Origin: Pseudomonas matsuisoli
GTDB lineage: Bacteria > Pseudomonadota > Gammaproteobacteria > Pseudomonadales > Pseudomonadaceae
NCBI RefSeq assembly: GCF_014647635.1
Contig: NZ_BMPO01000009.1
Coordinates: 172,408-236,407 of the forward strand
DNA length: 64,000 nucleotides
Direction: 5' to 3'
This document shows positions 45,767 through 55,393 of the stretch, piece after piece (position 1 is the stretch's first letter; every line of letters starts with the position of its first letter). The position numbers were made by a program, and so were the translations under genes. The notes under the pieces are model-generated. The model did not search any database. It was given only the letters and a program-made list of their open reading frames with translations, and was not told the origin of the DNA.

Positions 45767-48154
45767 CTAGAACAAGCCCATCTGCCGATCCAGCAACGTC
45801 GCGAAACGCAGCCCTATGAATGGCAGGATGGCATCGGCGACCGGCTCGAGCTGCCGATGCAGATAGTGGTCGTAGTCGATGGGCGAGCGCTGTATTTCCA
45901 GGGGTTCGGGGCCGGCGACCGTCATCACGTAGCTGATAGTGCCCCGCCTCTGGTATTGGCGTGGCCGGCCCTCGCGGTCGTTGTATTCGTCGGCCAGGCG
46001 CGCCGCGTGGACATGGGGCGGTACGTTGCGCGTGTACTCGTCCAGGGCGCGGCGCAGGCGCTTGCGGTAAACCAGCAGTTCATCCAACTCCCCGGCGAGC
46101 GTGCGCTGCACGTAGTCCTGAATGTATTCCTCGCATGATTCGCCCGTGAAGATGAGTTGGTACAGCTCACGCTGAAACCGTTGCGCCAGCGGCGACCAAT
46201 CGGTACGCACCGTTTCGAGCCCTTTGAACACCATCTCCTGACTGCTATCGTCGCGCTCTACCAACCCGGCATAGCGCTTCTTGCTGCCCTCCTCGGCCCC
46301 TCGAATAGTCGGCATCAGGAAGCGGCGAAAATGCGTTTCGAACTGCAGCTCCAGCGCACTCTTCAATCCCATGCCCTGCGCCAGATGCGCGCGCCACCAG
46401 GCATTCACATGCACGACGAGTTCGCGACCGATACGGGCTGCATCGCCTTCCGCATGCGCGTGGCCGAGCCACACGAAGGTGGAATCGGTATCGCCATAGA
46501 TGACCGTGTAGCCCTGAGCCTCGATCAGCTCACGCGTCTGGCGCATGATCTCGTGCCCGCGCATCGTGATGGACGACGCCAGGCGCGGATCGAAGAACCG
46601 GCAACCACTGGAACCGAGAACGCCATAAAAGGCATTCATGATGATCTTCAACGCCTGGGACAGTGGCTTGTTGCCCTCGCGCTTGGCCGCTTCGCGCCCT
46701 TCCCACACCCGTTCGACGATGGCGGGCAAACAGTGCGAAGTTCGGGAAAATCGAGCACCGAGAAAGCCTTCAACGGACGCCGCATCGTCGGGTTGCCGCA
46801 ACCCTTCCACCAAGCCAACCGGATCGATAAGGAAGGTTCGAATGATGGACGGATACAGGCTCTTGTAATCCAGCACCAGCACCGAGTCGTACAGCCCTGG
46901 TCGCGAATCCATGACGAAGCCGCCAGGGCTTGCGGTCGGTGGCTTTTGCCCCAGGCTGGGCGCGACGAACCCCTGCCGATGCATACGCGGCAGGTACAGA
47001 TGCGAAAACGCCGCTACCGAACCGCCGCTGCGATCGGCTGCCAACCCCGTGACACTGGCGCGCTCCAACAGGAACGTCAGCAACTCGGTCTTCTCGAATA
47101 TCCGCGAAACCAGCTCGCAGTCCTTGAGGTTGTATGTGGCCAGCGCCGGCTTGTCCTCGGCGAACATGCGGTTGATGGAATCCATCCGCTGATACGGGTT
47201 GTCGATCGCCTTGCCTTCGCCCAAAAGTGTCTGCGAGACGTTCTCCAGACTAAAGGATGGAAAGCTCCAGGTGGCCGAGCGCAGCGCCTCGATCCCGTCG
47301 ATGATCAGCCGCCCGGCTGCAAGCGCCACGAAATGGCCGTTCTGCCCGACCTCACGCCACTCCATGAGCTCGCCGCCGCGACCCAGTTTCAGCGGCACAT
47401 TGAAGCGTTGCGAATGCTCGTGAAGGATGCGCAGATCGAACTGGACCACGCTCCAGCCAATGATGCCGTCCGGGTCGTGCACCTCGAACCAGTCGTTCAA
47501 GCGCTCTAATAATTCGGCGCGGGTCTCGCAATATTCCAGAGCAAAGTCGACCGCTGACGCGTCACCGTTTTCCGGGCCTAGCATGTACACCTGCCGCTCA
47601 CCACAGCCGTGCAGGCCGATGGAGTACAACTCGCCACGCGATGTCGTTTCGATGTCCAGCGAGACCAGTTTCAGTCGGGGTCGATAATCCGGCGCTGGCT
47701 TGAGCTGCGCGTCCACGAGTACACCGTCCACCATACGCCCGCTGACCGTAACCGGCGCGGTCACGAAGCGCTCCATCAGATAACGCTCCGGCGGTTTGAT
47801 GTCGGCTTCGTATACATCGACGCCCGCATCGCGAAGCGTGCGCTCAAGACCGAGCAACTGCCGATAGCTACCGCAATACAGGCCCAGCACAGGGCGATGC
47901 TCGAAATCCTTCAGCTCCAGTGGCCGCAAGGTCGCACCGCGTTCACGCCCGACGATGGTCCGGGCAAGCGGTTCCTGCTCTGCGGGGATGAACGCTACAT
48001 TCGGCTGTGCGGGGACGCGCGCACGAAGCGGGCCGCTCTCGGTAGCGAGCCAGAACTCGACTTCCGTACCCGCAGGCGTGTCCCGCCAATGGCGCGTGAG
48101 CACGAAGCCATTGAGCGGCGTGGATAAAGAGGAAGGATCGGAAAGGTGATTCAC
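45767..48154 (-). CDS. polB: DNA polymerase II (family B)
   Basis: Family B repair polymerase of 795 residues. Exonuclease motif I is [10 protein letters not shown], exonuclease [16 protein letters not shown] and exonuclease III near [10 protein letters not shown]. Polymerase motif A is [11 protein letters not shown], motif [21 protein letters not shown] and motif [13 protein letters not shown]. The C-terminus QMGLF is a clamp-binding motif. The likely start is GTG 48154, with no strong ribosome binding site. It restarts stalled forks and performs translesion synthesis. In E. coli polB is LexA-controlled, but I see no CTGT-N8-ACAG upstream here. Confidence 0.94.
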   Translation of the reverse strand: MNHLSDPSSLSTPLNGFVLTRHWRDTPAGTEVEFWLATESGPLRARVPAQPNVAFIPAEQEPLARTIVGRERGATLRPLELKDFEHRPVLGLYCGSYRQLLGLERTLRDAGVDVYEADIKPPERYLMERFVTAPVTVSGRMVDGVLVDAQLKPAPDYRPRLKLVSLDIETTSRGELYSIGLHGCGERQVYMLGPENGDASAVDFALEYCETRAELLERLNDWFEVHDPDGIIGWSVVQFDLRILHEHSQRFNVPLKLGRGGELMEWREVGQNGHFVALAAGRLIIDGIEALRSATWSFPSFSLENVSQTLLGEGKAIDNPYQRMDSINRMFAEDKPALATYNLKDCELVSRIFEKTELLTFLLERASVTGLAADRSGGSVAAFSHLYLPRMHRQGFVAPSLGQKPPTASPGGFVMDSRPGLYDSVLVLDYKSLYPSIIRTFLIDPVGLVEGLRQPDDAASVEGFLGARFSRTSHCLPAIVERVWEGREAAKREGNKPLSQALKIIMNAFYGVLGSSGCRFFDPRLASSITMRGHEIMRQTRELIEAQGYTVIYGDTDSTFVWLGHAHAEGDAARIGRELVVHVNAWWRAHLAQGMGLKSALELQFETHFRRFLMPTIRGAEEGSKKRYAGLVERDDSSQEMVFKGLETVRTDWSPLAQRFQRELYQLIFTGESCEEYIQDYVQRTLAGELDELLVYRKRLRRALDEYTRNVPPHVHAARLADEYNDREGRPRQYQRRGTISYVMTVAGPEPLEIQRSPIDYDHYLHRQLEPVADAILPFIGLRFATLLDRQMGLF

Positions 48155-48233
48155 CGTGGCATTCTATGCCGAGCGCAGGCTGGCGAGCCACGAGAACACC
48201 GGTTGGACGTTCTTAAGGCGCGTCAACTGCATC

Positions 48234-48354
48234 TGTGGGAGCGGGCCGGGCGGCGATCAGTGGGGCGGCCATCCGCCATGCCCGCGATGGGATGCATAAG
48301 GAGCACCGTAGTGGTGAGCTTGAGTCCACTTCGCGGGCACGGCCCGCTCCCACA
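48234..48354. repeat. Inverted REP pair (BIME-like) upstream of polB
   Basis: TGTGGGAGCGGGCC at 48234-48247 and its exact inverse GGCCCGCTCCCACA at 48341-48354 flank about 93 bases. This is the usual head-to-head REP arrangement. The gap 48155-48414 holds no other feature I can support. Confidence 0.8.
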
Positions 48355-48414
48355 CAAGCAGTGCAGTGCCTAACCACCAAGTGGTTCTAGCTAGCAAAGA
48401 TCGTGAATACGCCG

Positions 48415-49101
48415 TTAGAAGCGAAGATCGACCTGCCGTTGCCCTTCCTTCAACAACCCCGCCGTACGCATCACTCGTCCCAACGCACTGGATGGTTCGA
48501 CCGGTCCGTTCACGCGCCCCTGCCAGCGGGCCAGATCGAACTGCGCGTTCAGCTCATGAGCATTCTCCAGCCGGACATTCGCATTGAGCATCGGCGTCTT
48601 GCTGCAGCTGGATGTGACAGTGGCTGTTCCCATCGCCAGCGGATAAGGCACAAACAGTAAAGTCGAGTCTGCCTGCAAGCGCCCCTGGCTCGTTTCACAA
48701 GAGCGCCAGCTCCCGGACCATTGCAGCGTGCCATCGAACGCACCGATGAACAGTGGAACGCCTTGCCACCAGCGCGCATCTCCACCATGCGTCACCGCAT
48801 TCCATGAGCCCGGCCAACCCGTCACCTGAAGCGTCCAGGGTCGGTCCTCCGTCTCGCCCAACTGCACGTCGATACGCGTCGGCGTACTCCAATGCCATTG
48901 CCAAGGCCCACTACTGAAGCTGTTGCTGCTCACACGCTCGATGCGCCCTTCATGCAACGCCCCCGAAACGCCATCGATGTGGACATGTGGCGGCAGCACC
49001 CGAGGCAGCCAATCGGCGGCAGGCCAATACAACGCTAATGCCAGCAGGAAGACGACCAGCGCCACGAGGCCTAACAGAGTGCGCAACAACAACGAGATCA
49101 C
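48415..49101 (-). CDS. gspN: Type II secretion protein GspN
   Basis: A 228-residue protein from GTG 49101, which overlaps the gspM stop (GTGA). A membrane anchor (LLLRTLLGLVALVVFLLALALYW) opens it, then a beta-rich periplasmic part with HIDGVSGALHEGRIERVS and a paired cysteine region. This is the layout of GspN/PulN, an accessory T2SS protein of unclear role. It is the last gene of the operon. The open frame up to 49260 is a shadow of gspM. Confidence 0.8.
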   Translation of the reverse strand: MISLLLRTLLGLVALVVFLLALALYWPAADWLPRVLPPHVHIDGVSGALHEGRIERVSSNSFSSGPWQWHWSTPTRIDVQLGETEDRPWTLQVTGWPGSWNAVTHGGDARWWQGVPLFIGAFDGTLQWSGSWRSCETSQGRLQADSTLLFVPYPLAMGTATVTSSCSKTPMLNANVRLENAHELNAQFDLARWQGRVNGPVEPSSALGRVMRTAGLLKEGQRQVDLRF

Positions 49102-49538
49102 GGGGTGTTCCTTACCAGAGCGGCCGATAGCGTAAGGCTGAAATGTACACGCTCCCGGGCAACGATACGGGCCTGTTGCACATACCAGCCCCGCTCGCGC
49201 GCCCATGCCCGAAAAGCGTCCACATCCGCCAACTCGGATGCCGAGCCCGTCAGGCTCCATAGCGGGTCGTCATACACCGCATCGGTGATGGCGAGATCTG
49301 GCAGGGCTCGGCGCCATGCCTCCGCCGTCATGGGCTCGGCGACGCGAAGGCGCTGCAGATCGCTCCAGATTTCGTTCCAGGTCACATCGCGATCGACACC
49401 GCGCGCTCCCGGCGCGCCAGCATTCAACGAGCGCATGACCAACACCAGCGCAAGCATGACGATGACCACCGCGCCGACTGCAAGCCGGCGATGCTCAGGG
49501 CTAAAGGCCCGCCAATGACGCATCACATCTTCTTTCAT
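49098..49538 (-). CDS. gspM: Type II secretion protein GspM
   Basis: Inner-membrane platform protein of 146 residues from ATG 49538 (GAGG four bases upstream). A short cytoplasmic start (MKEDVMRHWRAFSPEHRRLA), one membrane segment (VGAVVIVMLALVLVM) and a periplasmic ferredoxin-like domain match GspM. It partners with GspL. A REP-like hairpin separates it from gspL, so its supply may be set partly by that element. Confidence 0.78.
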   Translation of the reverse strand: MKEDVMRHWRAFSPEHRRLAVGAVVIVMLALVLVMRSLNAGAPGARGVDRDVTWNEIWSDLQRLRVAEPMTAEAWRRALPDLAITDAVYDDPLWSLTGSASELADVDAFRAWARERGWYVQQARIVARERVHFSLTLSAALVRNTP

Positions 49539-49560
49539 TGGACCTCTTCGGTTGTAGACG

Positions 49561-49624
49561 CCGTAGGGCGGGTATAACCCGCGTGGATATACCTTAAGAG
49601 CCGCGGGTTTCACCCGCCCTACGG
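49561..49624. repeat. REP-type hairpin inside the secretion operon
   Basis: CCGTAGGGCGGGT at 49561-49573 pairs with ACCCGCCCTACGG at 49612-49624, with an inner GCCGCGGGTT arm. It matches the second hairpin of the tandem units near 27541 (CCGCGGGTTGTACCCGCCCTAC). It lies between gspL and gspM. Confidence 0.8.
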
Positions 49625-49637
49625 GAAATTCATGAAC

Positions 49638-50810
49638 TCAATCTGGGCGATCTATGGAGGTCTCCGTGGTCGGGTCGAACGTCAGCTCGATGCCATCGTC
49701 CACTTCTGTCAGGGAAATCTGTGCGATCGGTACGCCCATGTCAGCGGCGACGACATCCCGCAATTCTTCCGCCAGATCACCGGCTGCCGAGACTAGGGAA
49801 AATGTCAGCCGGGAGGCGTCCTGCGACCAGCCACGAATCGACCAGCCACGATTCTCCGCGAGCCAACCAGACAATGCCTGCGCAAATCGCTGCTGTTGGC
49901 GTTCTTCGGCATGGCGTCGCGCGTCGAACGCCAGCGCGAAATCAACGGTGCGGCGAACCCGCTGAACATCGAGGGCGGCCCCTGAAATTCCCAGACGTTC
50001 ACCTATCGCCTGCTCCAGCGACGCCTCCTGCCGATTCGCCTGCCAGTAGAGCACCACGGCGAGCAGACCCGCCAATGTCACGGTGATGAGCATCACCAGC
50101 AGCAGTGCCCGGGGAAAGGAGCCGATAGGCGAACCAGCACGTGGCCGTCGTGACGTGCGACCCGGCCAAAGGTTCACCGCTTCAGGGGCACACGCCACCC
50201 CGCTCATATCGCCCTGAACCCATTCGAGTGACTTCGCCGCGAGTACGGGAGGCAGCCGTTCGAACTGATCGTGAGGCCAGCACAACCAGTGTTCCACCCC
50301 CTCGATATTGGCTCTAAGAAGCACCGTTTCCCCGTCGAGCTGGCACACGGCGTTGTCTCCGCCCGGAGCCGGAAGCCTCTGAAAGTCCACCCAGCAGGCA
50401 GCAACGTTCAACCCGCCCTCATCACAGAAGGCTCGCCAGGCTTCGATCAACTCGCGCGCCATCACCAGCAACTGCAAACGTCCGGCATGACGGCCAAGGC
50501 AGACGATGTGCAGGTCCTTCGGGTCATCGAGCGTCAGATCCTCGATCAATGTGCCCCACTCGTTCTGGCGAATGCCTTTGGGCGCAGCGATGTCGAACAA
50601 CGTGCAGTCCTGGCCGTGCAGCAGGATGACGACCGAAGATGCGTCACCCTCGCCTTCACCGAAGCGCAACTGCGCAACGCTGTTGTGTTCGCCCGGCATG
50701 CCGGGATGCTGCGTCCTTAACAGTATCCCGGCATCAGCCTTTGCCGACGTGCTTGGTGAACGGCGTGACCGCTTGCCTGTAAGGTTGGGTAGAGAAAGCG
50801 CTTTCATCAT
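49638..50810 (-). CDS. gspL: Type II secretion protein GspL
   Basis: Inner-membrane platform protein of about 390 residues. The cytoplasmic actin-like domain (to about residue 230) recruits GspE; one membrane segment follows (RALLLVMLITVTLAGLLAVVLYW), then a periplasmic domain (EASLEQAIGERLGISGAALDVQR onward). Start ATG 50810 follows the gspJ stop by five bases; TTG 50819 is a less likely alternative. Sequence conservation in GspL is low, so position in the operon carries much of the assignment. Confidence 0.82.
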   Translation of the reverse strand: MMKALSLPNLTGKRSRRSPSTSAKADAGILLRTQHPGMPGEHNSVAQLRFGEGEGDASSVVILLHGQDCTLFDIAAPKGIRQNEWGTLIEDLTLDDPKDLHIVCLGRHAGRLQLLVMARELIEAWRAFCDEGGLNVAACWVDFQRLPAPGGDNAVCQLDGETVLLRANIEGVEHWLCWPHDQFERLPPVLAAKSLEWVQGDMSGVACAPEAVNLWPGRTSRRPRAGSPIGSFPRALLLVMLITVTLAGLLAVVLYWQANRQEASLEQAIGERLGISGAALDVQRVRRTVDFALAFDARRHAEERQQQRFAQALSGWLAENRGWSIRGWSQDASRLTFSLVSAAGDLAEELRDVVAADMGVPIAQISLTEVDDGIELTFDPTTETSIDRPD

Positions 50811-50815
50811 CGTGT

Positions 50816-51418
50816 TCAAACCGTGTCAGGCAATACAAACGTGCAGACGAAAGGCTCGCCCTGCACTTGCAATGTCAAACGCACACCCGCAGTGCCATTC
50901 GCTCCCCCTGCGGGCGGATAGGCTAACCAGCGCAGACCATCGAAGAACTCCACCACCAACGCTTCGACGCGATTCAATGTCAGCGACGCCGACCATCCTG
51001 GCTCGGCCAGGGCATCGAGATCAGCACTGCTGGCAACGCCAAGTCGTTGGTTTTCCCGGTCCCAGACCAGGCTTTGCCGCCGCAGCCGCCCGGCCTGATT
51101 TCCGCCCGCGACAGGCATGCCGTCCAGCGCGACCCAATCCAGCCGCTGTTCATCGGCGCGCCAATCCAAAGGCTGTGCCGGCAGCGGCAGGCGATGCTCG
51201 TGAAGCCCGCGCAGCACCAGTGCGTCGAAACGACGTTCCAAGCCGTCGCACAGCGACAACAAGCGAGATGCCACCGGCTCGGATGTCGCCATGCGTTCTT
51301 TGGCGCCGAACCAAAGATTGAGCGACGTGGCCAACGTGATCCCCAGCAACGCAGTCAACGCTACGGCCAACAGAACCTCGATCAGCGTCATCCCACGCTC
51401 CGCGCCGATGGCGATCAT
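50816..51418 (-). CDS. gspJ: Type II secretion minor pseudopilin GspJ
   Basis: Minor pseudopilin of 200 residues from ATG 51418, which overlaps the gspI stop (ATGA). The prepilin peptidase site is AERG-MTLIEVLLAVALTAL with Glu at position +5 of the mature protein. The globular part is rich in tryptophan and arginine. With GspI and GspK it forms the tip of the pseudopilus. The frame to 51448 runs inside gspI and is rejected. Confidence 0.85.
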   Translation of the reverse strand: MIAIGAERGMTLIEVLLAVALTALLGITLATSLNLWFGAKERMATSEPVASRLLSLCDGLERRFDALVLRGLHEHRLPLPAQPLDWRADEQRLDWVALDGMPVAGGNQAGRLRRQSLVWDRENQRLGVASSADLDALAEPGWSASLTLNRVEALVVEFFDGLRWLAYPPAGGANGTAGVRLTLQVQGEPFVCTFVLPDTV

Positions 51419-51777
51419 GGCTTCACCTGCCCGAAATACACAGGCCACTCACCGAGTAGTTGTCTTTCATCCGTGTTGCCATGCACCTGCAAGGTCGCGC
51501 TGTCGATGCCAGCCACTTGCCTGCCATTTCCTACCAGTTGCCAGTAGCAGATGCGGCCGCCCTGAACGAGTTCGCCGCTGGTATCGCCACGCCCTTGCAG
51601 TGCAAAGCGTGCGAGCAGTTCACGCCCACACAGCGCGGCGAAGTCGCGATCCTGTACCGTGGCCGCAATGTCCACGCGCTGGCCGACGACCCCGCTGACG
51701 GTGACGGCCAGCAGCGCCACGATGAACAGCGCGACCATGACCTCCAGCAGCGTGAAGCCCGCATCTCTGGTGCTCAT
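51415..51777 (-). CDS. gspI: Type II secretion minor pseudopilin GspI
   Basis: Minor pseudopilin of 120 residues. The cleavage site is DAG-FTLLEVMVALFIVALLAVTVSG with the usual Glu at +5. The length is typical of GspI. It overlaps gspH (ATGA) and gspJ (ATGA), so the three minor pseudopilins are translationally coupled. Confidence 0.88.
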   Translation of the reverse strand: MSTRDAGFTLLEVMVALFIVALLAVTVSGVVGQRVDIAATVQDRDFAALCGRELLARFALQGRGDTSGELVQGGRICYWQLVGNGRQVAGIDSATLQVHGNTDERQLLGEWPVYFGQVKP

Positions 51778-52241
51778 TGATCGTCCACCGACACGGTACC
51801 GAGCCGGCTGACCGAAACCACATAGGTGCGCGCTTCGCTACGGAACTGCAAACGTGCGCCCTCGCTTTCACCATTGGGCAACCAGACCATCTGCGGCGCT
51901 GCCGACCTCGGCCCCGCCAAAGCGAAATCCGTAGGCCATGCACCGTCGCGTAGCCCGTCATCGTTCAAGTCGCTCCAGCGCGGCCCTTGCGGCGTAGCCC
52001 GCAGTCGGAGATACCGATAGCTGTCATCCGCTAAGTACCAGCCGATCACCTGACCGGTCCGCAACGCCGTTTCTCGCGCAAGCCGGAACTCACTCGCAAG
52101 ACTGCCGAGTTTCGCTCGCTGACGCTGGCCGGCGGAGTCGCCCAAAAGTGCAATACCGATGCCCGTCATCAGGCCGATGACCAGCAGCACGATCATCAAT
52201 TCGAGCAAGGTAAAGCCGGCCTGCAGCCTTCGGCGTTTCAC
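51774..52241 (-). CDS. gspH: Type II secretion minor pseudopilin GspH
   Basis: Minor pseudopilin of 155 residues with cleavage site QAG-FTLLELMIVLLVIGLMTGIG and Glu at +5. The start is GTG 52241, immediately after the gspG stop. The segment EFRLARETALRTGQVIGW is characteristic of GspH/FimT-type proteins. Confidence 0.87.
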   Translation of the reverse strand: MKRRRLQAGFTLLELMIVLLVIGLMTGIGIALLGDSAGQRQRAKLGSLASEFRLARETALRTGQVIGWYLADDSYRYLRLRATPQGPRWSDLNDDGLRDGAWPTDFALAGPRSAAPQMVWLPNGESEGARLQFRSEARTYVVSVSRLGTVSVDDQ

Positions 52242-52685
52242 TTACAGGTTCCAGTTACCAATGTCGGCATCCTGACCCTCGCCACCTTCCACGCCATCCG
52301 CGCCGAGCGAATAAAGATCGATGCGACCGTGCTGGCCAGGCACGCGGTATTGGTACTGCCCACCCCACGGGTCGTCGGGCAATCGGCGAATGTAACCATC
52401 GGCGCGGTAGTTCTTCGGCTCCGGTGATGCACCGGGTTTAGTTACCAATGCCGCAAGGCCTTGTTCGGCGGTGGGATAGCGAAGGTTGTCGAGCCGATAC
52501 ATGTCCAGCGATTGTTCGAGGCTAGCGATATCGGCCTTGGCCTTCTGCTGCATCGCCTTGTCCTGGTTGTCCAGCACGTTGGGCGCAACGATGGCCACGA
52601 GCAGCCCGATGATGAAGATCACCACCATGATTTCCATCAGTGTGAAGCCACGCTGACGGGCCCGAACTGAAACGAAATGACGCAT
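52242..52685 (-). CDS. gspG: Type II secretion major pseudopilin GspG
   Basis: Major pseudopilin of 148 residues. The cleavage site is RQRG-FTLMEIMVVIFIIGLLVAIVAPNVL. The conserved body is LDMYRLDNLRYPTAEQGLAALV, LPDDPWGGQYQYRVPGQHG and DLYSLGADGVEGGEGQDADIGNW, with the calcium-site acidic loop. AAGGAG precedes ATG 52685; an in-frame ATG at 52703 overlaps the gspF stop and is possible. It polymerises into the periplasmic pseudopilus. Confidence 0.93.
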   Translation of the reverse strand: MRHFVSVRARQRGFTLMEIMVVIFIIGLLVAIVAPNVLDNQDKAMQQKAKADIASLEQSLDMYRLDNLRYPTAEQGLAALVTKPGASPEPKNYRADGYIRRLPDDPWGGQYQYRVPGQHGRIDLYSLGADGVEGGEGQDADIGNWNL

Positions 52686-52702
52686 ACGTGCGTGCTCCTT
52701 CA

Positions 52703-53905
52703 TCAGAGGTTCAAGGATTGGTTGAGCTGCATGATCGGCAGCAGGATGGCGAGCACGATGCACAGCACGATGCCGCCCAGAATCAGGATCATCGCCGGCT
52801 CGAACAGCGCCAGTGCGGTGTCGACCTGCTGGTTGAAGTCGCGCTCCTGCGAATCCGCGACGCGTTCGAGCATGTGGTCCAGCGTCCCGCTCGACTCACC
52901 GCTCGCGACCATGTTCACCAGCATCGGCGGGAACACGGCGCTCTGGTCGAGCGCGCGTCCCAGGCCAATGCCGGCTTTCACCTTTTCGATCGCACCCGTG
53001 AGCGCATCGAGCATCACCTGGTTGCCAACAGTGGCGCGGCTGACGTTCAGCGCTTCGAGTACCGGAATGCCGCTGTTCACCAGAATCGCCATGCTCCGCG
53101 CCAACCGTGCACTGTTGAGCACACGCACCAGCTCACCAATACGCGTGACCCGTAACAGCGCGCCATCCCAGCGCAATCGCCAACGACGCTGACGTAGCAA
53201 GCGTGATACAGCGAAGCCGCCAGCCGCGAACAAGGCGATAAGGATCGGCCCGAGCGTCACCAGCCCATCACTGATGACTATTAGCACGCGCGTAATCAGC
53301 GGCAGCTGCATGCCGCCTTGAGTGAATTGCTCCGTCAGCTTGGGCACCACGAACGTCATCAAGCCCGCAACGACCGCGACCGAAACCACCATCAGCGCCA
53401 TCGGGTAGATCAACGCCGTGCGCGCCTTGTGACGCTGGCGCTGGACGCGTTCGAGATAGTCGGCAAGCCGCTCCAGCACCGGCCCGAGCCGACCAGCCTT
53501 CTCGCCTGCCGCGACGAGCGTGCGATACAACTCATCGAAACTGCGCGGGTGTCGCTTCAGGGAATCAGCCAGCGCATAGCCCTCTCGAACTTGCGCCACA
53601 AGATCCAACAGCAAGGCACGGACCTTCGCCTGGCTGGCTTGACGCTCCAGCATTTGCAGTGCGTCCGCCAAGGGAATCGCAGCGCCAACCAGCGTCGCGA
53701 GTTGGCGAGTGAAGTCGGTGAGCTGGTTGGCATCGAGTCGTCCTCGCCCAGCGGTTGAGCGGGCTTCGTTCGCGGCTCGCAAGTCCCGAGGAAACAATCC
53801 CTTGTCGCGCAATAACTGGCGCGCGTGACGTTCGCTTTCCGCCTGGATGACATCACGAATGCGGCGCCCTTCCGGGTTCAGCGCCAGATAGCGATAGGTC
53901 GGCAT
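52703..53905 (-). CDS. gspF: Type II secretion inner-membrane protein GspF
   Basis: Polytopic platform protein of 400 residues in the GspF/PilC family. It starts MPTYRYLALNPEGRRIRDVIQAES and has two repeated helical cytoplasmic domains (first: LTDFTRQLATLVGAAIPLADALQML; second: RLARSMAILVNSGIPVLEALNV). Membrane segments are near residues 175-195, 220-240 and the C-terminus (PAMILILGGIVLCIVLAILLPI). It couples the GspE motor to pseudopilus assembly. Confidence 0.93.
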   Translation of the reverse strand: MPTYRYLALNPEGRRIRDVIQAESERHARQLLRDKGLFPRDLRAANEARSTAGRGRLDANQLTDFTRQLATLVGAAIPLADALQMLERQASQAKVRALLLDLVAQVREGYALADSLKRHPRSFDELYRTLVAAGEKAGRLGPVLERLADYLERVQRQRHKARTALIYPMALMVVSVAVVAGLMTFVVPKLTEQFTQGGMQLPLITRVLIVISDGLVTLGPILIALFAAGGFAVSRLLRQRRWRLRWDGALLRVTRIGELVRVLNSARLARSMAILVNSGIPVLEALNVSRATVGNQVMLDALTGAIEKVKAGIGLGRALDQSAVFPPMLVNMVASGESSGTLDHMLERVADSQERDFNQQVDTALALFEPAMILILGGIVLCIVLAILLPIMQLNQSLNL

Positions 53906-53920
53906 CGTCCGTAGCCTCCG

Positions 53921-55393
53921 TTACCCATGCACTGCACGCAGCACCTCCTCCAGGCTCGTATCGCCCGCCTCCAGCGCCTGTAACGCATGCTCTCGAAGGC
54001 TCAGACGACGGCTTTCGAGATAGCGCGCCATTTCACTTTCGCTCTCGCCACGGTAGAGGCGATCCGCCAGTTCCATATCCAGGGTGATGAATTCGTAGAG
54101 CCCGAGCCGCCCCTTGTAACCCGTGTGGTTGCAGGCTTCGCACCCCGGTGCGTGGCGCAACTGAGCCAAACGTTCCAACCCAGGCAACAGATCGATTTCG
54201 GCAGGACGACGTTCGCGCCAGGTGCCGCACTCGGCGCACAACCGGCGGACCAATCGCTGCGCCATGACGCCCTTGAGGCTGGACGCCAACAGGAAGGGCT
54301 CGACGCCCATGTCACGCAACCGAGTGATGGCGCCGAGCGCGCTATTGGTGTGCAGCGTGGATAGCACGAGGTGGCCGGTGAGGCTGGCCTGCACTGCGAT
54401 ACCAGCCGTTTCCACATCACGAATCTCACCGATCATGATGACGTCCGGGTCCTGACGCAGGATGGCGCGAAGACCGCTGGCGAACGTCAAGCCGGCGCGA
54501 GGATTGAGTGGCGTCTGTCCAATGCCTGGGATCGCGTATTCAACCGGGTCTTCCACGGTGAGAATGTTGCGGCTGCCTTCGTTCAGCAGATTCAGGCTGG
54601 CGTAGAGCGTGGTCGTCTTGCCCGAGCCCGTCGGGCCCGTGCTGAGAATGATGCCGTTAGGTTGCGCCAGCGCGGCGCGCAGATCACGCTCGACCGCTTC
54701 CGGCATGCCCAGACGATCCAGCGCGAGCAGGTTCGCTTGCTTGTCGAGAATCCGCATGACCACCCGTTCGCCATGGATGCCGGGCAACGTCGATACGCGA
54801 ATATCCACGTCACGCCCAGCGGTACGCACGGTGATGCGGCCATCCTGCGGCTGGCGTTTCTCGGCAATGTCCAAGCGCGCCATGACCTTGATCCGCGACA
54901 CCAGCATTGCTGACAAAGCACGCGGCGGTCGCAGGATTTCCCGCAGCACGCCATCCACCCGGACGCGCACCAGCAGTGCCTGCTCGAAGGTTTCGATGTG
55001 GATGTCCGATGCACCCAGCCGCAGCGACTCGGCGAACAATCCATTGATGAGCCGAATGACCGGCGCCTCGTTCTCGCTTTCCAGCAGATCCTCGATGCGG
55101 GGCATGTCCTGCATCAGGCTATCGAGATCGACATGCTCACCAATCCCCTCGACCAGCGCCTCCGTGCTCGCCTGGCTGGCGGCATGCAAATGCCCCAAAC
55201 GCTGATCGAACACCTCAGTTGGCAACCATTCGCAACCCAACGGCGGGCCCTGGCGGCGCTGCACTTCCTGAAGCACGGAGAGATCTACCGCTTCGCGACA
55301 CACCAACCGATATCCGGCCGCTTCCCACTGGATGGCGATCCCGGCCTGGCGCGACAGGCGATAGGGCAAAGGCTGGCGCGCCGTATCGATCAT
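53921..55393 (-). CDS. gspE: Type II secretion ATPase GspE
   Basis: Cytoplasmic motor ATPase of 490 residues. Walker A is STGPTGSGKTTTLYASL, the Asp box TVEDPVEYAIPGIGQTPLN, Walker B DPDVIMIGEIRDVETA and the His box LVLSTLHTNSALGAI. The tetracysteine zinc motif is CAECGT...CEACNHTG, which is specific for GspE as opposed to PilB-like retraction ATPases. It overlaps the gspD stop by four bases (ATGA). Confidence 0.95.
   Translation of the reverse strand: MIDTARQPLPYRLSRQAGIAIQWEAAGYRLVCREAVDLSVLQEVQRRQGPPLGCEWLPTEVFDQRLGHLHAASQASTEALVEGIGEHVDLDSLMQDMPRIEDLLESENEAPVIRLINGLFAESLRLGASDIHIETFEQALLVRVRVDGVLREILRPPRALSAMLVSRIKVMARLDIAEKRQPQDGRITVRTAGRDVDIRVSTLPGIHGERVVMRILDKQANLLALDRLGMPEAVERDLRAALAQPNGIILSTGPTGSGKTTTLYASLNLLNEGSRNILTVEDPVEYAIPGIGQTPLNPRAGLTFASGLRAILRQDPDVIMIGEIRDVETAGIAVQASLTGHLVLSTLHTNSALGAITRLRDMGVEPFLLASSLKGVMAQRLVRRLCAECGTWRERRPAEIDLLPGLERLAQLRHAPGCEACNHTGYKGRLGLYEFITLDMELADRLYRGESESEMARYLESRRLSLREHALQALEAGDTSLEEVLRAVHG

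Noticed and set aside
46157..47509. 450-residue open frame opposite polB
   Set aside because: polB is intact with all family B motifs on the other strand; the antisense frame has no domain features.
48155..48414. LexA box upstream of polB
   Set aside because: Expected from E. coli, but no CTGT-N8-ACAG pattern is visible; the stretch contains an inverted REP pair.
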